NCBI GenBank assembly: GCA_965203345.1
Contig: CBDBCK010000028.1
Coordinates: 682,001 to 746,000, forward strand
Direction: 5' to 3'
Length of the DNA: 64,000 nucleotides
DNA from: CBDBCK01 sp965203345
GTDB taxonomy: Bacteria; Chloroflexota; Dehalococcoidia; Lucifugimonadales; Lucifugimonadaceae
This document shows positions 8,943 to 18,406 of this stretch, one piece after another (positions within the stretch are counted from its first letter, which is position 1; each line of letters opens with the position of its first letter). The translations under genes were made by a program, and so were the position numbers. The notes beneath the pieces were generated by a model. It had not been told where the DNA came from. It worked only from the letters and a program-made list of their open reading frames with translations, and did no database searches.

Positions 8943-10232
8943 ATGACGAAGATAGTTTCACTTGACGCTATGGAGATATTAGACTCTAGAGGATACCCTA
9001 CATTGTCTGTTAAGGCGACGTTGGCCGACGGGCGCACAGGAATATCAGCAGTTCCGTCTGGAACTAGCTCGGGCAAGCGCGAGGCCTTGGAGCTACGAGA
9101 CGGTGACGGGGCCCGTTTTGGTGGCAAGGGTGTTTTGAAGGCAGTGGAGCATGTTCATAATGAGCTATCAAGACTGGTGATAGGTCTGAACGCTGAGGAT
9201 CAGTCAGCCCTAGATCAGACTATGATAGAAGCGGACGGGACACCGAACAAAGGGCGCCTGGGCGCGAACGCGATACTTGCCGTGTCTTTGGCTGTTTTGC
9301 ATGCTACCTGTAATGGAGAAATAGTAGGACTATCGCAACGTTTTGCCCACCTTACGGGAGCTGGGGAACCAACCGAACTACCCTTGCCCTTGTTCAACAT
9401 CCTCAACGGTGGAGCACATGCTGCAGATTCCACAGATTTTCAAGAGTTCATGGTGGCTCCTGTTGGAATGGACTCATTCTCTGCAGCTTTGCAGGCGGGA
9501 GCAGAGATATATCAGAGCTTAGGATCAATATTGAAAGATGAAGAGCTTTCTACGAACGTAGGCTTTGAAGGCGGGTTCGCTCCTCAAGGTTTGTCAAACC
9601 GTCAGGCATTGGCTTTTGTCGTTCGGGCGATAGAAAATGCAGGCTATACGCCTGGCAAAGATGTGTTTATAGCTCTGGACTCTGCAGCGAGTGAGTTCTA
9701 CGATACTGAGTCAAATATGTATAACCTTGAGAAAGATGGTAGAATATTGGATTCAGCCGGCATGATAGAAGAGTATGAGTCTTTGTGCCGAGAGTTCCCT
9801 ATTTTCTCTATAGAAGACGGAATGAGCGAGGATGACTGGAGTGGTTGGTCCTCTCTTGTGAAGGTGTGCGGCGGGCGGATTCAACTGGTAGGGGACGATC
9901 TGTTCGCTACCCAACGCTACTTTATTGAGCGAGGTATTAGAGAGAAAGCGGCTAATGCCGTGTTGGTCAAGTTTAATCAAGTGGGTACGGTAACGGAAAC
10001 GCTAGACGCTATGAAGACGGCACGCTCCTCTGGTATGCGTATAGTAATTAGTCATCGTTCAGGTGAAACGGAAGATACCACGATAGCAGATATGGCGGTT
10101 GGGATTAGAGCTGGACAGATAAAGGCAGGTGCGCCGTCGCGGGGTGAAAGAACAGCAAAGTACAACCGCCTTTTGAGGTTGGAGCGGGAGTTGGGTGAGA
10201 ATGCTGAATATGCGGGTAAGGCCTGGCGCTGA
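8943..10232 (+). CDS. eno: Enolase
   Basis: The 429-residue phosphopyruvate hydratase interconverts 2-phosphoglycerate and PEP in glycolysis. The conserved segments are all present: ILDSRGYPTL, the mobile loop SGTSSGKREALELRDGD, EFMVAPVG, SIEDGMSEDDW with the metal ligands, LVKFNQVGTVTETL with the catalytic Lys, and ISHRSGETEDT. ATG is preceded by a strong AAGGAGG-type site. The gene is followed 58 bases later by gap, so two lower-glycolysis steps are probably co-transcribed. The mobile loop reads SGTSSG rather than SGASTG, a tolerated change. Confidence 0.97.
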   Translation: MTKIVSLDAMEILDSRGYPTLSVKATLADGRTGISAVPSGTSSGKREALELRDGDGARFGGKGVLKAVEHVHNELSRLVIGLNAEDQSALDQTMIEADGTPNKGRLGANAILAVSLAVLHATCNGEIVGLSQRFAHLTGAGEPTELPLPLFNILNGGAHAADSTDFQEFMVAPVGMDSFSAALQAGAEIYQSLGSILKDEELSTNVGFEGGFAPQGLSNRQALAFVVRAIENAGYTPGKDVFIALDSAASEFYDTESNMYNLEKDGRILDSAGMIEEYESLCREFPIFSIEDGMSEDDWSGWSSLVKVCGGRIQLVGDDLFATQRYFIERGIREKAANAVLVKFNQVGTVTETLDAMKTARSSGMRIVISHRSGETEDTTIADMAVGIRAGQIKAGAPSRGERTAKYNRLLRLERELGENAEYAGKAWR

Positions 10233-10290
10233 TAATTGAGAGTACAGGAAGACAATATAGACAATTTCTACAAAGTCCTAGTGAGGCGAC

Positions 10291-11307
10291 GTGAATAAGA
10301 CGCGTATAGGAATAAATGGCTTTGGACGTATAGGCAGGCAGTTCTTCCGAGCTGTAGAGTCTCGATACCCCGATATGCTTGAAGTGGTCGCAGTGAACGG
10401 TCTAAGTCAGCCGGAAATCAACGCTCATCTGTTGAAGTACGATTCAACTTATGGCGTTTATAGTGGTGAAGTCAAGGCGGAGAAAGACAGCATCTTTGTG
10501 GATGGACGTCATATTCGGTTGCTAGGTGGACGAGATCCAGCTTCTTTGCCTTGGAGAGAAGAAGGGGTATCTATAGTGATAGAGGCTACGGGTAAACTGA
10601 GAGACTCCGTGCAATCTCAAGCACACCTTGAAGCTGGGGCCAATAAGGTAATCATATCCGCTCCGGGAAAGAATGAAGACGCTCTGATTATTCTAGGTGT
10701 GAATGATGAAATCTACGACCCCGTAAACCATCATATTGTGTCGGCTGGTTCGTGTACGACTAACTGTGCTGCTATCATAGCAAAAGTCCTGGACGACAGC
10801 TTCGGTATACAGAGCGCCTTTGTGAGTACCGTGCATTCCTATACGAGCGATCAAAGCTTGCTTGACCGCCGGCATAAGGATTTTAGGAGAGCACGATCAG
10901 CCGCTACTTCTATTATCCCTACAACTACCGGAGCGGCTAAAGCGGTAGGGAAAGTGATACCTCATCTTGCGGGAAGGCTTGATGGTATAGCCTACCGAGT
11001 CCCGACCGTTACCGGATCTTTGGTAGACTTCGTCACTTTGCCTAAGAAATCTTGCTCCGAATCGGATATCAACGAGGCATTCAAGTTGGCATCAGAAAGA
11101 GATCTGAAAGATTTCTTGAGCTATACCGAAGAACCATTGGTGTCCGTAGACTACATAGGCAACCCTTACTCTTGTACCTTGGATGCCTTATCGACTACAA
11201 AAGTTTCCGGTGGTTTGATCAAAACTGTCGGATGGTACGACAATGAGTGGGGATATGCTTGCAGGTTGTCAGACCTCGCTGCTATGGTGGCAAGACAGGG
11301 AAGCTGA
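10291..11307 (+). CDS. gap: Glyceraldehyde-3-phosphate dehydrogenase (possibly NADP-preferring)
   Basis: The 338-residue enzyme has the Rossmann motif INGFGRIGRQFFRAV, the catalytic GSCTTNC segment around residue 152, VHSYTSDQ, IIPTTTGAAKA and the end motif WYDNEWGYACR. Two positions that decide the cofactor differ from classic NAD enzymes. VAVNGLS has Gly where NAD-type GAPDH has Asp32, and LDRRHKDFRR has Arg-Arg in place of the Leu-Pro of LDLPHKDLRR. Loss of that Asp is a known feature of enzymes accepting NADP, so dual or NADP specificity is inferred. The start is GTG. The gene lies downstream of eno. Confidence 0.95.
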   Translation: MNKTRIGINGFGRIGRQFFRAVESRYPDMLEVVAVNGLSQPEINAHLLKYDSTYGVYSGEVKAEKDSIFVDGRHIRLLGGRDPASLPWREEGVSIVIEATGKLRDSVQSQAHLEAGANKVIISAPGKNEDALIILGVNDEIYDPVNHHIVSAGSCTTNCAAIIAKVLDDSFGIQSAFVSTVHSYTSDQSLLDRRHKDFRRARSAATSIIPTTTGAAKAVGKVIPHLAGRLDGIAYRVPTVTGSLVDFVTLPKKSCSESDINEAFKLASERDLKDFLSYTEEPLVSVDYIGNPYSCTLDALSTTKVSGGLIKTVGWYDNEWGYACRLSDLAAMVARQGS

Positions 11308-11549
11308 CTCTTACTTCTTTCCGCAGGTTCTGCGCGTCCAATTGGGATATTCATGGCAACTTTAGTTGCATTTGATGTCTTTTATAGAAGGTAATTTTGC
11401 GTATACAATGCTTTGAATTTTGAGCGTCTAGAGAGTAAGGGGTTCATTTGCAGTATTCTAAGAGTAGCCCTTTTTGTGATAGTCGCGGATTAATCTCTGT
11501 ATCGTCAGGATTGGAATGAGAGAGGGTTTTGGGAGAGGCTTTCTTTTTA

Positions 11550-13112
11550 ATGATTCGTTCTATTCGTCAATCACCTGGTTATAAGTGGTGGGCGTTCTGG
11601 ACCGTTGGTATCGCTCTTTTTGTGATGGTTATGGATTTTTCCGTAACATTCCTGGCTCTATCTACCATTGCAGAGGAATTCCAAGTTACGTTGCGCGCTG
11701 TAACATGGGTTGCTCTGTCCTCTTCCATTGTTATTACAGCTCTTTTGATGCCTTTGGGCCGTCTATCAGACGTTACTGGCCGTAAAAGTTTTCACATTGC
11801 TGGCATGGTATTTTTTGCAGTAGGTGCCATTATATGTTCAGTTGCTCCATCGCTGCAGGTTCTTATAGCTGGGCGTGTCGTTATGGCTATAGGAGGTGCA
11901 ATGGGTCAAGCGGTCGTTATGGCTATAGTAACTTCTGTGTTTCCAAACAGGGAGCGAGGCAAAGCTCTAGGTACCATAACGACCGCAGTAGCTATAGGAG
12001 CAACCGTAGGGCCTATCATTGCTGGGCCTATAATTCAGGCTTTCGGCTGGCGTGCTATATTCATTGCTCTTGCCATTCCAACTATAGCCGCTGTATCCGT
12101 TGCCGTATTCATCTTGGACGATCGTCTAATAGGTTCCAATAAAGTGTCCTTCTCTCGGCTTCGCTTTGATTGGCAGGGATCCATTTTCTCCGCCATCGCT
12201 CTGTCGTTGATGATCCTTACCATAGCGAACCCCTTTGGTTTGGAGCTTCTTTCCCTGCCGATAATAGCATCTGTTATAGCCTTTTTTGTTTTGGTTGCTG
12301 CTTTTATATTGCGCGAGCGCCGTGCTCCGTCCCCCATGCTGAATCTAAGTTTTTTTTCTAACTCTGTCTTCGCCCATGCGACGGTCGTACGTCTTCTAGG
12401 ATTTATGGGGATTGCGGCCATGTTTTTTCTCATGCCTATAATTCTTCAGAGTTTCCTGGGCTACTCACCTCAGCGGGCAGGGCTGCTTATGTTCATAAAC
12501 GCACTGAGTATGGGGCTGTCGGCTCAGATAAGCGGTCGCTTATCCGACCGAATAAATTCATATTTTCTTATAATTCCGGGTATGGTAGGCCTGCTGGCGA
12601 CAAATCTAATTGTAGCGTTTGCTACCCCGAGTCTCAGCTTTTTAGGTTTGGCGCTTTTGCTTTCTGCATACGGTATATTCATGGGTATGTGGATGCCGCC
12701 CAACATGTCCCTGACTATAGGCGCCGTGGAAAGAAAGCATTATGGCCAGGTAAGTGCTTTTGTAAATTTATTGAGGAATATTGGAAGCATAACTAGTCAG
12801 GCCTTAGGAGTGGCGATAATAACGGGTGTGATGGCTAGCAGGGGAGTGGAGGTAGAACTATCTCGTATAGGCGAATCAGCTGTCACCGGAGTGCAAGAAG
12901 CGTTCGTTGACGGATGGCGTATAGCCTTTATAGTTTTGAGCGTTTTTATATTCATTGCACTGCTATTCTCCCTTCGATCGGGCATCTTTCGAAAGAAAGA
13001 CGCTGAGGTTGAGAAGGTTAGTCACGATGAAGAGACCCGGACACCTGCAGTTGCAGGACAAAATCCATCTATCCGTTTGCCTTATTCTGGGTCGCCCTCC
13101 TTCAAAGAGTGA
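11550..13112 (+). CDS. MFS efflux transporter, DHA2 (14-TM) type
   Basis: The protein of about 520 residues has roughly 14 hydrophobic segments. The major-facilitator loop 2-3 motif appears as LGRLSDVTGRKSF near residues 70-82, and the motif C-like GATVGPIIAGPI near 150. Proton-driven drug or lipid exporters of the EmrB/QacA group have this layout. The ATG at 11550 follows a GGGAGAGG stretch; an upstream TTG at 11529 would add seven residues. The last 50 residues are cytoplasmic, charged and Pro-rich. No regulator or membrane-fusion partner lies beside it, and the substrate is unknown. Confidence 0.87.
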   Translation: MIRSIRQSPGYKWWAFWTVGIALFVMVMDFSVTFLALSTIAEEFQVTLRAVTWVALSSSIVITALLMPLGRLSDVTGRKSFHIAGMVFFAVGAIICSVAPSLQVLIAGRVVMAIGGAMGQAVVMAIVTSVFPNRERGKALGTITTAVAIGATVGPIIAGPIIQAFGWRAIFIALAIPTIAAVSVAVFILDDRLIGSNKVSFSRLRFDWQGSIFSAIALSLMILTIANPFGLELLSLPIIASVIAFFVLVAAFILRERRAPSPMLNLSFFSNSVFAHATVVRLLGFMGIAAMFFLMPIILQSFLGYSPQRAGLLMFINALSMGLSAQISGRLSDRINSYFLIIPGMVGLLATNLIVAFATPSLSFLGLALLLSAYGIFMGMWMPPNMSLTIGAVERKHYGQVSAFVNLLRNIGSITSQALGVAIITGVMASRGVEVELSRIGESAVTGVQEAFVDGWRIAFIVLSVFIFIALLFSLRSGIFRKKDAEVEKVSHDEETRTPAVAGQNPSIRLPYSGSPSFKE

Positions 13113-13331
13113 TTAATAAAGTCTTAAGAAAACTGGATAACATGGTAACGATGAACATCTACTTGCGTAGGCAAGTAACAACCTTTTTCCTTTAAGGTGG
13201 TGATGAACTTCTGTGCGGTGCTTGGCTTTATTGGGAAGCGTTCAGCTTAAAACACAGTGATTATGGCGATCGAACAGAACTGTATCAGACTAAGCCGTCT
13301 AAAGATATTAGCAGTATAGGAAGAGAACTTT

Positions 13332-15218
13332 ATGAGAGCGTTCTTTATATTTTTAGCGTCAATAATGGCGATTGTGTTCATATTTATGTTTGGGATAAGT
13401 GTATTGATCGTGGGAACTTACAGCAAGTTGCAACCGGGGAATCTGATCAATAGCCTTGAGCAGAACGGAGTTATACAATCCCTTTACAGCGAATATCTGC
13501 CTGGTCTTATAGAGAACGCAGATATCAGACCTATTAATTTTCGGCAATTGTCTATTGACTTGAGCAGTACAGAACAAAGAAAAGCTCTGACTGCATTCAT
13601 GCAGCAAACTCTCCCCGCAGATAGAGTTCCAGTTGCTATCCGCGAGATTATTGCGCAAGCTCAAGCCATTAACGAAGACTCTCCTATATCTCATTCAGCG
13701 GAAATCCGGGCTATGTTTCAGCGGTTGCCTGATGCTTATGTGTCTAACGCCAGGGATCTGCAAATTAGCGAGCAAGTAAGTAGGAATTTGAGCGACTTAT
13801 TTGCCAGCGACGAAACTTTTCTGACGGCCTTTGAACAGATAGGTTTGGTACTTGACGAGAACAGAACGCGAACCTTCTTTACTCAGGAAGTTTTTCCTAC
13901 TTCTTGGGTAGACGCACAGGTTTTGGATGCACTGCGGACATATGCCGAATATGCTTCCAGCACTACAGACGAATTCAGGTTCACTTTTTCCGTCGCAGAG
14001 AGATTTGAATATATAAAGCCTTACTTAAGGAGTGAGATAGATCGAGCTGCCATGAGTGGCGACTTGCGATCAACCACTGTGCTGGAACCCATAGTCCGGA
14101 ACTTCATTGACGCGACCGGTTTTGACGTGTCTAACTCAACGTCGCTTGAAGACGCGTTAGACAATTCATTGCAGGAAGCAGGCCTTGAAGAATGGATTCA
14201 AGAGCAGAACTACACTATCACGGATGCATTCATAGACGATCTGGCCGGTAGGGCTGATCCTCAAATAACTATAGACTTTTCTGAAAACCGGGAAGCAACA
14301 ATATCGGCGTTGAGCAATCTGGTTAAAGTCCTTGTTCTAGACGTACTTGAGGACATTCCTGATTGCGAAACAGAATTGATGGCTCAAAGCACCTTCAACC
14401 TTGAAGACTTCCAGAGTGGTTTTTTCTCTTTGCCGGAATGTGTGCCTACTGCAAACCAGCTATCAGCTATTTTATTGCCTGGATCCAGCGATATACCAGT
14501 CCTTGGTGGCTTGTTGCCCTTATTCATACCGCCTTCAACGGATGTAAGGATATTTATATCAGAAGCGGCCTCATCCCAGACCGAGTCGGTGGTGGCGGGC
14601 TTTTTGCCGGAACGAGTATCCATACCTTGGCGCATTGTTCTGGAAAACCTGACCGATGAAGACAGGAGGAGTTTGGATGAGGCACGCGAAGCCTCACAGG
14701 CCACGGATATAGACTCCTCTATGCTGGGGGTTTTAGAGGAGGTGGCTTTACTCGCTCGAGGAGAAGATTCTAATTTTTTCCTTCTCGAACTTTTTGAGTT
14801 TATTCTGGTAGCTCTTCCCAGACTTGCCACGGGTGGGTATTTTCTTTTGGCAATCTCTGCAGCATTGCTCGCTGCTGTCGCGTTCGCCGGTGGCGACACC
14901 CTGCGCCGACGCGTCATATGGATGGGAGCTGTGCTTGTTTTGGCTTCTGGGTTATCTCTTTTATGGGTTGTTCCAGCACGCTTTGGGCTTTACAACGTGA
15001 ATTCCGAAGGTGTTGTAACTTACGACACAAGTACAGTAGTGGGGGTCTTGAGTGACGTAGTCTTGTTTCTAGGTGATTCTTTTAATAGGGTAATAGAAGA
15101 TATCTTTGAGTGGCCATTCATAATCTTTACATTGTCCACAGTCTTGGGGCTACTGTCCACCTTAGTCGGCTTATTCTGGATAAAGGACCATAATGAGTAC
15201 GGTGACGGCGGATATTAA
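13332..15218 (+). CDS. Large membrane-anchored protein of unknown function
   Basis: I do not recognise a family for this 628-residue protein. A single N-terminal membrane segment (residues about 3-28) is followed by an extracytoplasmic region of roughly 430 residues, rich in Asp, Glu, Ser and Ala and predicted helical. Two cysteines (in DCETELM and LPECVPT, about 33 residues apart) could form a disulfide. About four membrane helices follow from residue 475 to the end. ATG is preceded by GGAAGAG. It sits between the MFS pump and the double ABM gene on the same strand. The topology suggests a surface or envelope role; nothing catalytic is visible. Confidence 0.8.
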   Translation: MRAFFIFLASIMAIVFIFMFGISVLIVGTYSKLQPGNLINSLEQNGVIQSLYSEYLPGLIENADIRPINFRQLSIDLSSTEQRKALTAFMQQTLPADRVPVAIREIIAQAQAINEDSPISHSAEIRAMFQRLPDAYVSNARDLQISEQVSRNLSDLFASDETFLTAFEQIGLVLDENRTRTFFTQEVFPTSWVDAQVLDALRTYAEYASSTTDEFRFTFSVAERFEYIKPYLRSEIDRAAMSGDLRSTTVLEPIVRNFIDATGFDVSNSTSLEDALDNSLQEAGLEEWIQEQNYTITDAFIDDLAGRADPQITIDFSENREATISALSNLVKVLVLDVLEDIPDCETELMAQSTFNLEDFQSGFFSLPECVPTANQLSAILLPGSSDIPVLGGLLPLFIPPSTDVRIFISEAASSQTESVVAGFLPERVSIPWRIVLENLTDEDRRSLDEAREASQATDIDSSMLGVLEEVALLARGEDSNFFLLELFEFILVALPRLATGGYFLLAISAALLAAVAFAGGDTLRRRVIWMGAVLVLASGLSLLWVVPARFGLYNVNSEGVVTYDTSTVVGVLSDVVLFLGDSFNRVIEDIFEWPFIIFTLSTVLGLLSTLVGLFWIKDHNEYGDGGY

Positions 15219-15282
15219 CTGCAAGGTGCAGGATTGCGTTACACTGTTCTTGTATTGTAAAAATAGCAAACGGAGGATGTTC

Positions 15283-15978
15283 ATGTACATACTTATGGTA
15301 AAAATGAAGATAAAAGAAGGTTTGGAGGACGATTTTATAAAAGCCTCTGTAGATGACGCCTCAAATTCAGTGATGAAGGAACCTGGTTGCAGACGTTTTG
15401 ATGTAATACGAGACGCTGAGGACTCTTCTGTTTTTGCGTTCACTGAGATTTACAACGATGAGTCCGCCGTGGAGCATCACAAGACTACGGAGCACTTTAA
15501 CCGCTGGAACGATACAGTGCAGGATATGTTTGCCGATCCTCTCAGCTTATCGTTTTGCCGTCCAGTGTTTCCTAGAGGGGACGCTCGCTGGGATTCTTAC
15601 GCCGCTCATGCTTCTGACGACCGATATTTTGGCCAAGGTTCCTTGCACGTGATACACGCAGCTAGGTACATAAAACCGCAATTTGTGGATGCTTTCATTG
15701 AGGCAGTATCGTTGGACGCAGTCGGATCTACCCATGAGGAGCCTGGGTGCTTGCGCTTTGACGTTTATCAAAACGTGAACGACCCTACTGAGGTGCACTT
15801 GTACGAGGTGTACGCTAATCCTGACGCTTTCGCATATCACAGGGGTACGCCTCATATACGTAAGTGGCAGGAGACGGTAAAGGATATGTATGGTCCTGAT
15901 CATCCAGGCAGGTGTGTCGGTAAAAATATATGGCCGCCGGATAATTGGAACTGGAATTCTGGTCGTCCTATCGCCTGA
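15283..15978 (+). CDS. Tandem antibiotic-biosynthesis-monooxygenase (ABM) domain protein
   Basis: The 231-residue protein is built from two dimeric alpha-beta-barrel ABM domains, about residues 1-95 and 120-215. They align internally: CRRFDVIRDAEDSSVFAFTE against CLRFDVYQNVNDPTEVHLYE, each followed by a Y-x5-(A/S)-x3-H stretch and a W-x2-T-V-x-D-M end. ABM domains oxidise quinone or aldehyde-like substrates without cofactors or act in signalling. A single-chain fusion makes a built-in pseudo-dimer. ATG at 15283 has GGAGG six bases before it; an open frame continues upstream to 15193 and overlaps the previous gene, but has no initiation signal. Confidence 0.85.
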   Translation: MYILMVKMKIKEGLEDDFIKASVDDASNSVMKEPGCRRFDVIRDAEDSSVFAFTEIYNDESAVEHHKTTEHFNRWNDTVQDMFADPLSLSFCRPVFPRGDARWDSYAAHASDDRYFGQGSLHVIHAARYIKPQFVDAFIEAVSLDAVGSTHEEPGCLRFDVYQNVNDPTEVHLYEVYANPDAFAYHRGTPHIRKWQETVKDMYGPDHPGRCVGKNIWPPDNWNWNSGRPIA

Positions 15979-16001
15979 AATCGAAGGCAGAAACGTAAAA
16001 T

Positions 16002-16024
16002 GACGGGTACCGTCGTCTATTTTT
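16002..16024 (+). terminator. Possible terminator after the ABM gene
   Basis: A five-base-pair stem GACGG-GTA-CCGTC at 16002-16014 is followed a few bases later by a T-rich run (TATTTTTG). The stem is short, so this is a weak candidate for a Rho-independent stop. Confidence 0.3.
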
Positions 16025-16180
16025 GTGAAATCTTGCCGGAATCAGCATACTATAGGTGGTTAATTAGGGTTCCTGTGCTCTAGGTCTGTTCAACGCCGTA
16101 ACATCTCTTTTCCTGATGTGATTCAGATCGCTGAACAGTCTAATATGTGAGTTCAACTCTATCGGGGAAGAGGCAAAGCT

Positions 16181-16816
16181 TTAGCCCGTCCTATCGCTCC
16201 GTTGTATTTCGTCTGCCATATCGTCCAACCAATATATCTTGTCAGCTCTGGACTGTAGTTCGGTCGCCACTCCACCACGGAAGACAGCCATCTTGAACTG
16301 CTTCTTTTTTTGCTCGGTCAAGTAGTCTATGGCGGAGCAAAGATCTCCATCCCCTGAAGAGAGTATTAGTACTTTGTACTCTTCGACCAATCTCAGTCCT
16401 ATGATCGCCAATCCTACATCTACACCCTTCTGTTGCTCTCTGCTGAGATCGTGATGCTCTTCACCGTAAACTTGGTTTGGACAGCTCAGTTGCACCGCCT
16501 TCCCGCAATCTCGGCAATAGGCATAGGACGCGTCAAATCCTCGAAGGGTGTATATTTGTGTTATGAACTTGGGACCGTTAGGAGGAGCAGATCTGAGCCA
16601 GTTATGAAAGCCCTCCTGCTGAGGGTCGTCCGAGTATCTGGAGGCGTTGAGGTAGTAAGCTCTCCAAATTGAACTCTTCTCTTCATATTCCAGCTTGTTA
16701 CGCAATTTCAGGTAATCAAAGCGGTACCCTTTCTCGTAGTTATCTTGGGAATTGAACAGATAGCTTGCGTCAATAAGCCAAAGGATCCTGTTGTCGACAT
16801 TCATATTTATTTCCAT
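16181..16816 (-). CDS. NYN-domain (LabA/DUF88-like) protein with Cys cluster
   Basis: The protein of about 211 residues has a PIN-like NYN ribonuclease fold. The strand with the first acidic site is LWLIDASYLFNSQ near residues 13-25, the second acidic site is GVDVGLAI near 130, and the third is ILSSGDGDLCSAI near 152. A C-x2-C-x7-C motif (YCRDCGKAVQLSC) in the middle could bind zinc. NYN proteins act on RNA. The domain is paralogous to that of the protein at 18711-20135. ATGs at 16816 and 16804 are both possible. It follows the amidohydrolase on the same strand after 55 bases. Confidence 0.82.
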   Translation of the reverse strand: MEINMNVDNRILWLIDASYLFNSQDNYEKGYRFDYLKLRNKLEYEEKSSIWRAYYLNASRYSDDPQQEGFHNWLRSAPPNGPKFITQIYTLRGFDASYAYCRDCGKAVQLSCPNQVYGEEHHDLSREQQKGVDVGLAIIGLRLVEEYKVLILSSGDGDLCSAIDYLTEQKKKQFKMAVFRGGVATELQSRADKIYWLDDMADEIQRSDRTG

Positions 16817-16871
16817 TTCTATAATGAAATTTACTTATGCTTGGCATAAATCATACGTGATTTGCTTGGTG

Positions 16872-17696
16872 TTACTTCAAGCCATAAAAGTCTGTTGCCG
16901 TGTTGCACCAGATGTTAGCCTTGTCCTGATTATCCATCCCTTCCAAGAGGTACTCGACTGTCTTTACTACTTGCTCATAGGTTGCGGCCAATGTGCATAC
17001 TGGCCAATCGCTACCGAACATTATTCTATCTGAACCGAACATTCCTAGCACATGGTGAAAGTATGGTGCCAAGTCCTCTGTCTCCCACGACTCTCGATCG
17101 GCTTCCGTCACCATACCCGATAGCTTGCAACGCATGCCGTCTATGCTTGCGACGGCGCGCATGTCACTCAGCCAAGGTTCTACCATACCATTTTTAATGT
17201 CTGGCTTGGCGATATGATCTACGACGGCTTGAAGCCGCGGGACCTGTTCCATGATAAGGGGAATAAACTGCAGGTTGTGAGGTCTGACCAAGAAATCGTA
17301 GCATAAGCCTCGGGCTTGCACCTCCTTCAACCCGTTTATTATCTCTTTTCTGGCTAACCAGCCGGCATCTTTTTCCTCTTCCCAAGTATGGCGTACCCCT
17401 TTAAAGAGAGGGTTTTTCTGAAGTTCGTCCAAGACTTTTGGCAAATTAGGGTCAACAAGATCTACCCAGCCTGATATCCCCACTATGAAATCGTGTGCGT
17501 CAGCCAGCTCTAAAAGCCAGAGTGCTTCTTTCACTGACTTGTGTGCTTGCACGACCACCGTTTTTTCTACCCCGGTTTTTTCCAATAAAGGCCGGAGATT
17601 ATCTGGACTCCAGTTTTTGGCTAATGGGCCGTCTTCTGCCCAAGGATAATCAAAGCGGCTAAAGTCTAAGAAGTGCTGATGACTGTCTATTATCAA
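16872..17696 (-). CDS. Amidohydrolase (COG3618, lactonase-like TIM barrel)
   Basis: The 274-residue metal-dependent hydrolase of the amidohydrolase-2 type begins MIIDSHQHFLDF with the His-x-His metal motif. It also has VVVQAH, a central LQAVVDHIAKPDI with a metal or catalytic His, and IMFGSDWPVC with the catalytic Asp near residue 235. Members such as L-rhamnono- and L-fucono-lactonases open sugar-acid lactones, and related ones act on 2-pyrone carboxylates. It lies 11 bases after the beta-propeller gene, so the two form a transcription unit. The substrate is unproven, but sugar-acid enzymes elsewhere in this window fit a lactonase role. Confidence 0.85.
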   Translation of the reverse strand: MIIDSHQHFLDFSRFDYPWAEDGPLAKNWSPDNLRPLLEKTGVEKTVVVQAHKSVKEALWLLELADAHDFIVGISGWVDLVDPNLPKVLDELQKNPLFKGVRHTWEEEKDAGWLARKEIINGLKEVQARGLCYDFLVRPHNLQFIPLIMEQVPRLQAVVDHIAKPDIKNGMVEPWLSDMRAVASIDGMRCKLSGMVTEADRESWETEDLAPYFHHVLGMFGSDRIMFGSDWPVCTLAATYEQVVKTVEYLLEGMDNQDKANIWCNTATDFYGLK

Positions 17697-17707
17697 GCGC
17701 GCTTGCC

Positions 17708-18406
17708 TTACACTTGCTTTATGAAACCTATATCCGGTTTTCCGCGTGTGCTTTCGGGTGGTCCAGCGTTGGCGTCCGCGTACCAGAGCGTGCCATCTTT
17801 GATGGATAGACCGTGAACGAATGGTGCACCTTCTTCCATTTCGATACGCTCAACCTCATCACCTGTGTTGACGTCATACTTAATAATGATGTTGTCGCTA
17901 GTATGTGCACACCATATCCCTTCACCCTCCTGTGCTATACCATGCAGACGCTCGGTGGTTACTTCAAATGTGCGCACAACTTTGAACTCTTCAGGTTCAA
18001 CCAGAGTTATAGCTAGAGGATTAAACCCCGTTACCCATATGAGCTTCTGATCTCCCCACCATTCAATGCCGTGAATTCCTCCGCCGTCGGGAGTACGAAA
18101 ACGTTCTACCGCTTCTCCGGTTTTCAAATCCAGCTTGTAAATGTAGCCTAGATGAGTATCCGTATCCCGATATGTTCTCTCTTTCGTGCGTCCGTTGGAA
18201 GCCGTCCAAAGGAAGCCGCCTCCGACCGTAACGCCGGATCCGTTTTCAGTAGGTGTAGATATAGTCCTGATTACTTTCCCGTCTTCGTTCAGCTCTAGTA
18301 CATCGTCAGTCTTCTGATCGATAACAAATAAACTACCGTTAGACCATTGTAGTCCGTTAGGCATCTCGCAGGGCGATGGAAACGCGGAAATCGCTTGGAA
18401 TTTCAT
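17708..18406 (-). CDS. Beta-propeller protein (SMP-30/Vgb lactonase-like repeats)
   Basis: The 232-residue protein carries repeated four-strand blades, seen as recurrent W-x2-(G/D/N), NGLQWSNGSLFVIDQ, GGGIHGIEWWGDQKLIWVT, LHGIAQEGEGIWCAHT and VHGLSIKDGTLWYAD. These match glutamine cyclotransferase/streptogramin-lyase/SMP-30-like six-blade propellers. There is no signal peptide when the ATG at 18406 is used, which has GGAG seven bases before it. The longer frame to 18445 has no such site. It is paired with the amidohydrolase at 16872-17696. An enzymatic role such as a lactonase is possible but cannot be shown. Confidence 0.78.
   Translation of the reverse strand: MKFQAISAFPSPCEMPNGLQWSNGSLFVIDQKTDDVLELNEDGKVIRTISTPTENGSGVTVGGGFLWTASNGRTKERTYRDTDTHLGYIYKLDLKTGEAVERFRTPDGGGIHGIEWWGDQKLIWVTGFNPLAITLVEPEEFKVVRTFEVTTERLHGIAQEGEGIWCAHTSDNIIIKYDVNTGDEVERIEMEEGAPFVHGLSIKDGTLWYADANAGPPESTRGKPDIGFIKQV

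Noticed and set aside
15193..15282. Upstream start of the ABM protein
   Set aside because: The added 30 residues overlap the membrane-protein gene and lack a ribosome binding site; GGAGG sits before 15283.
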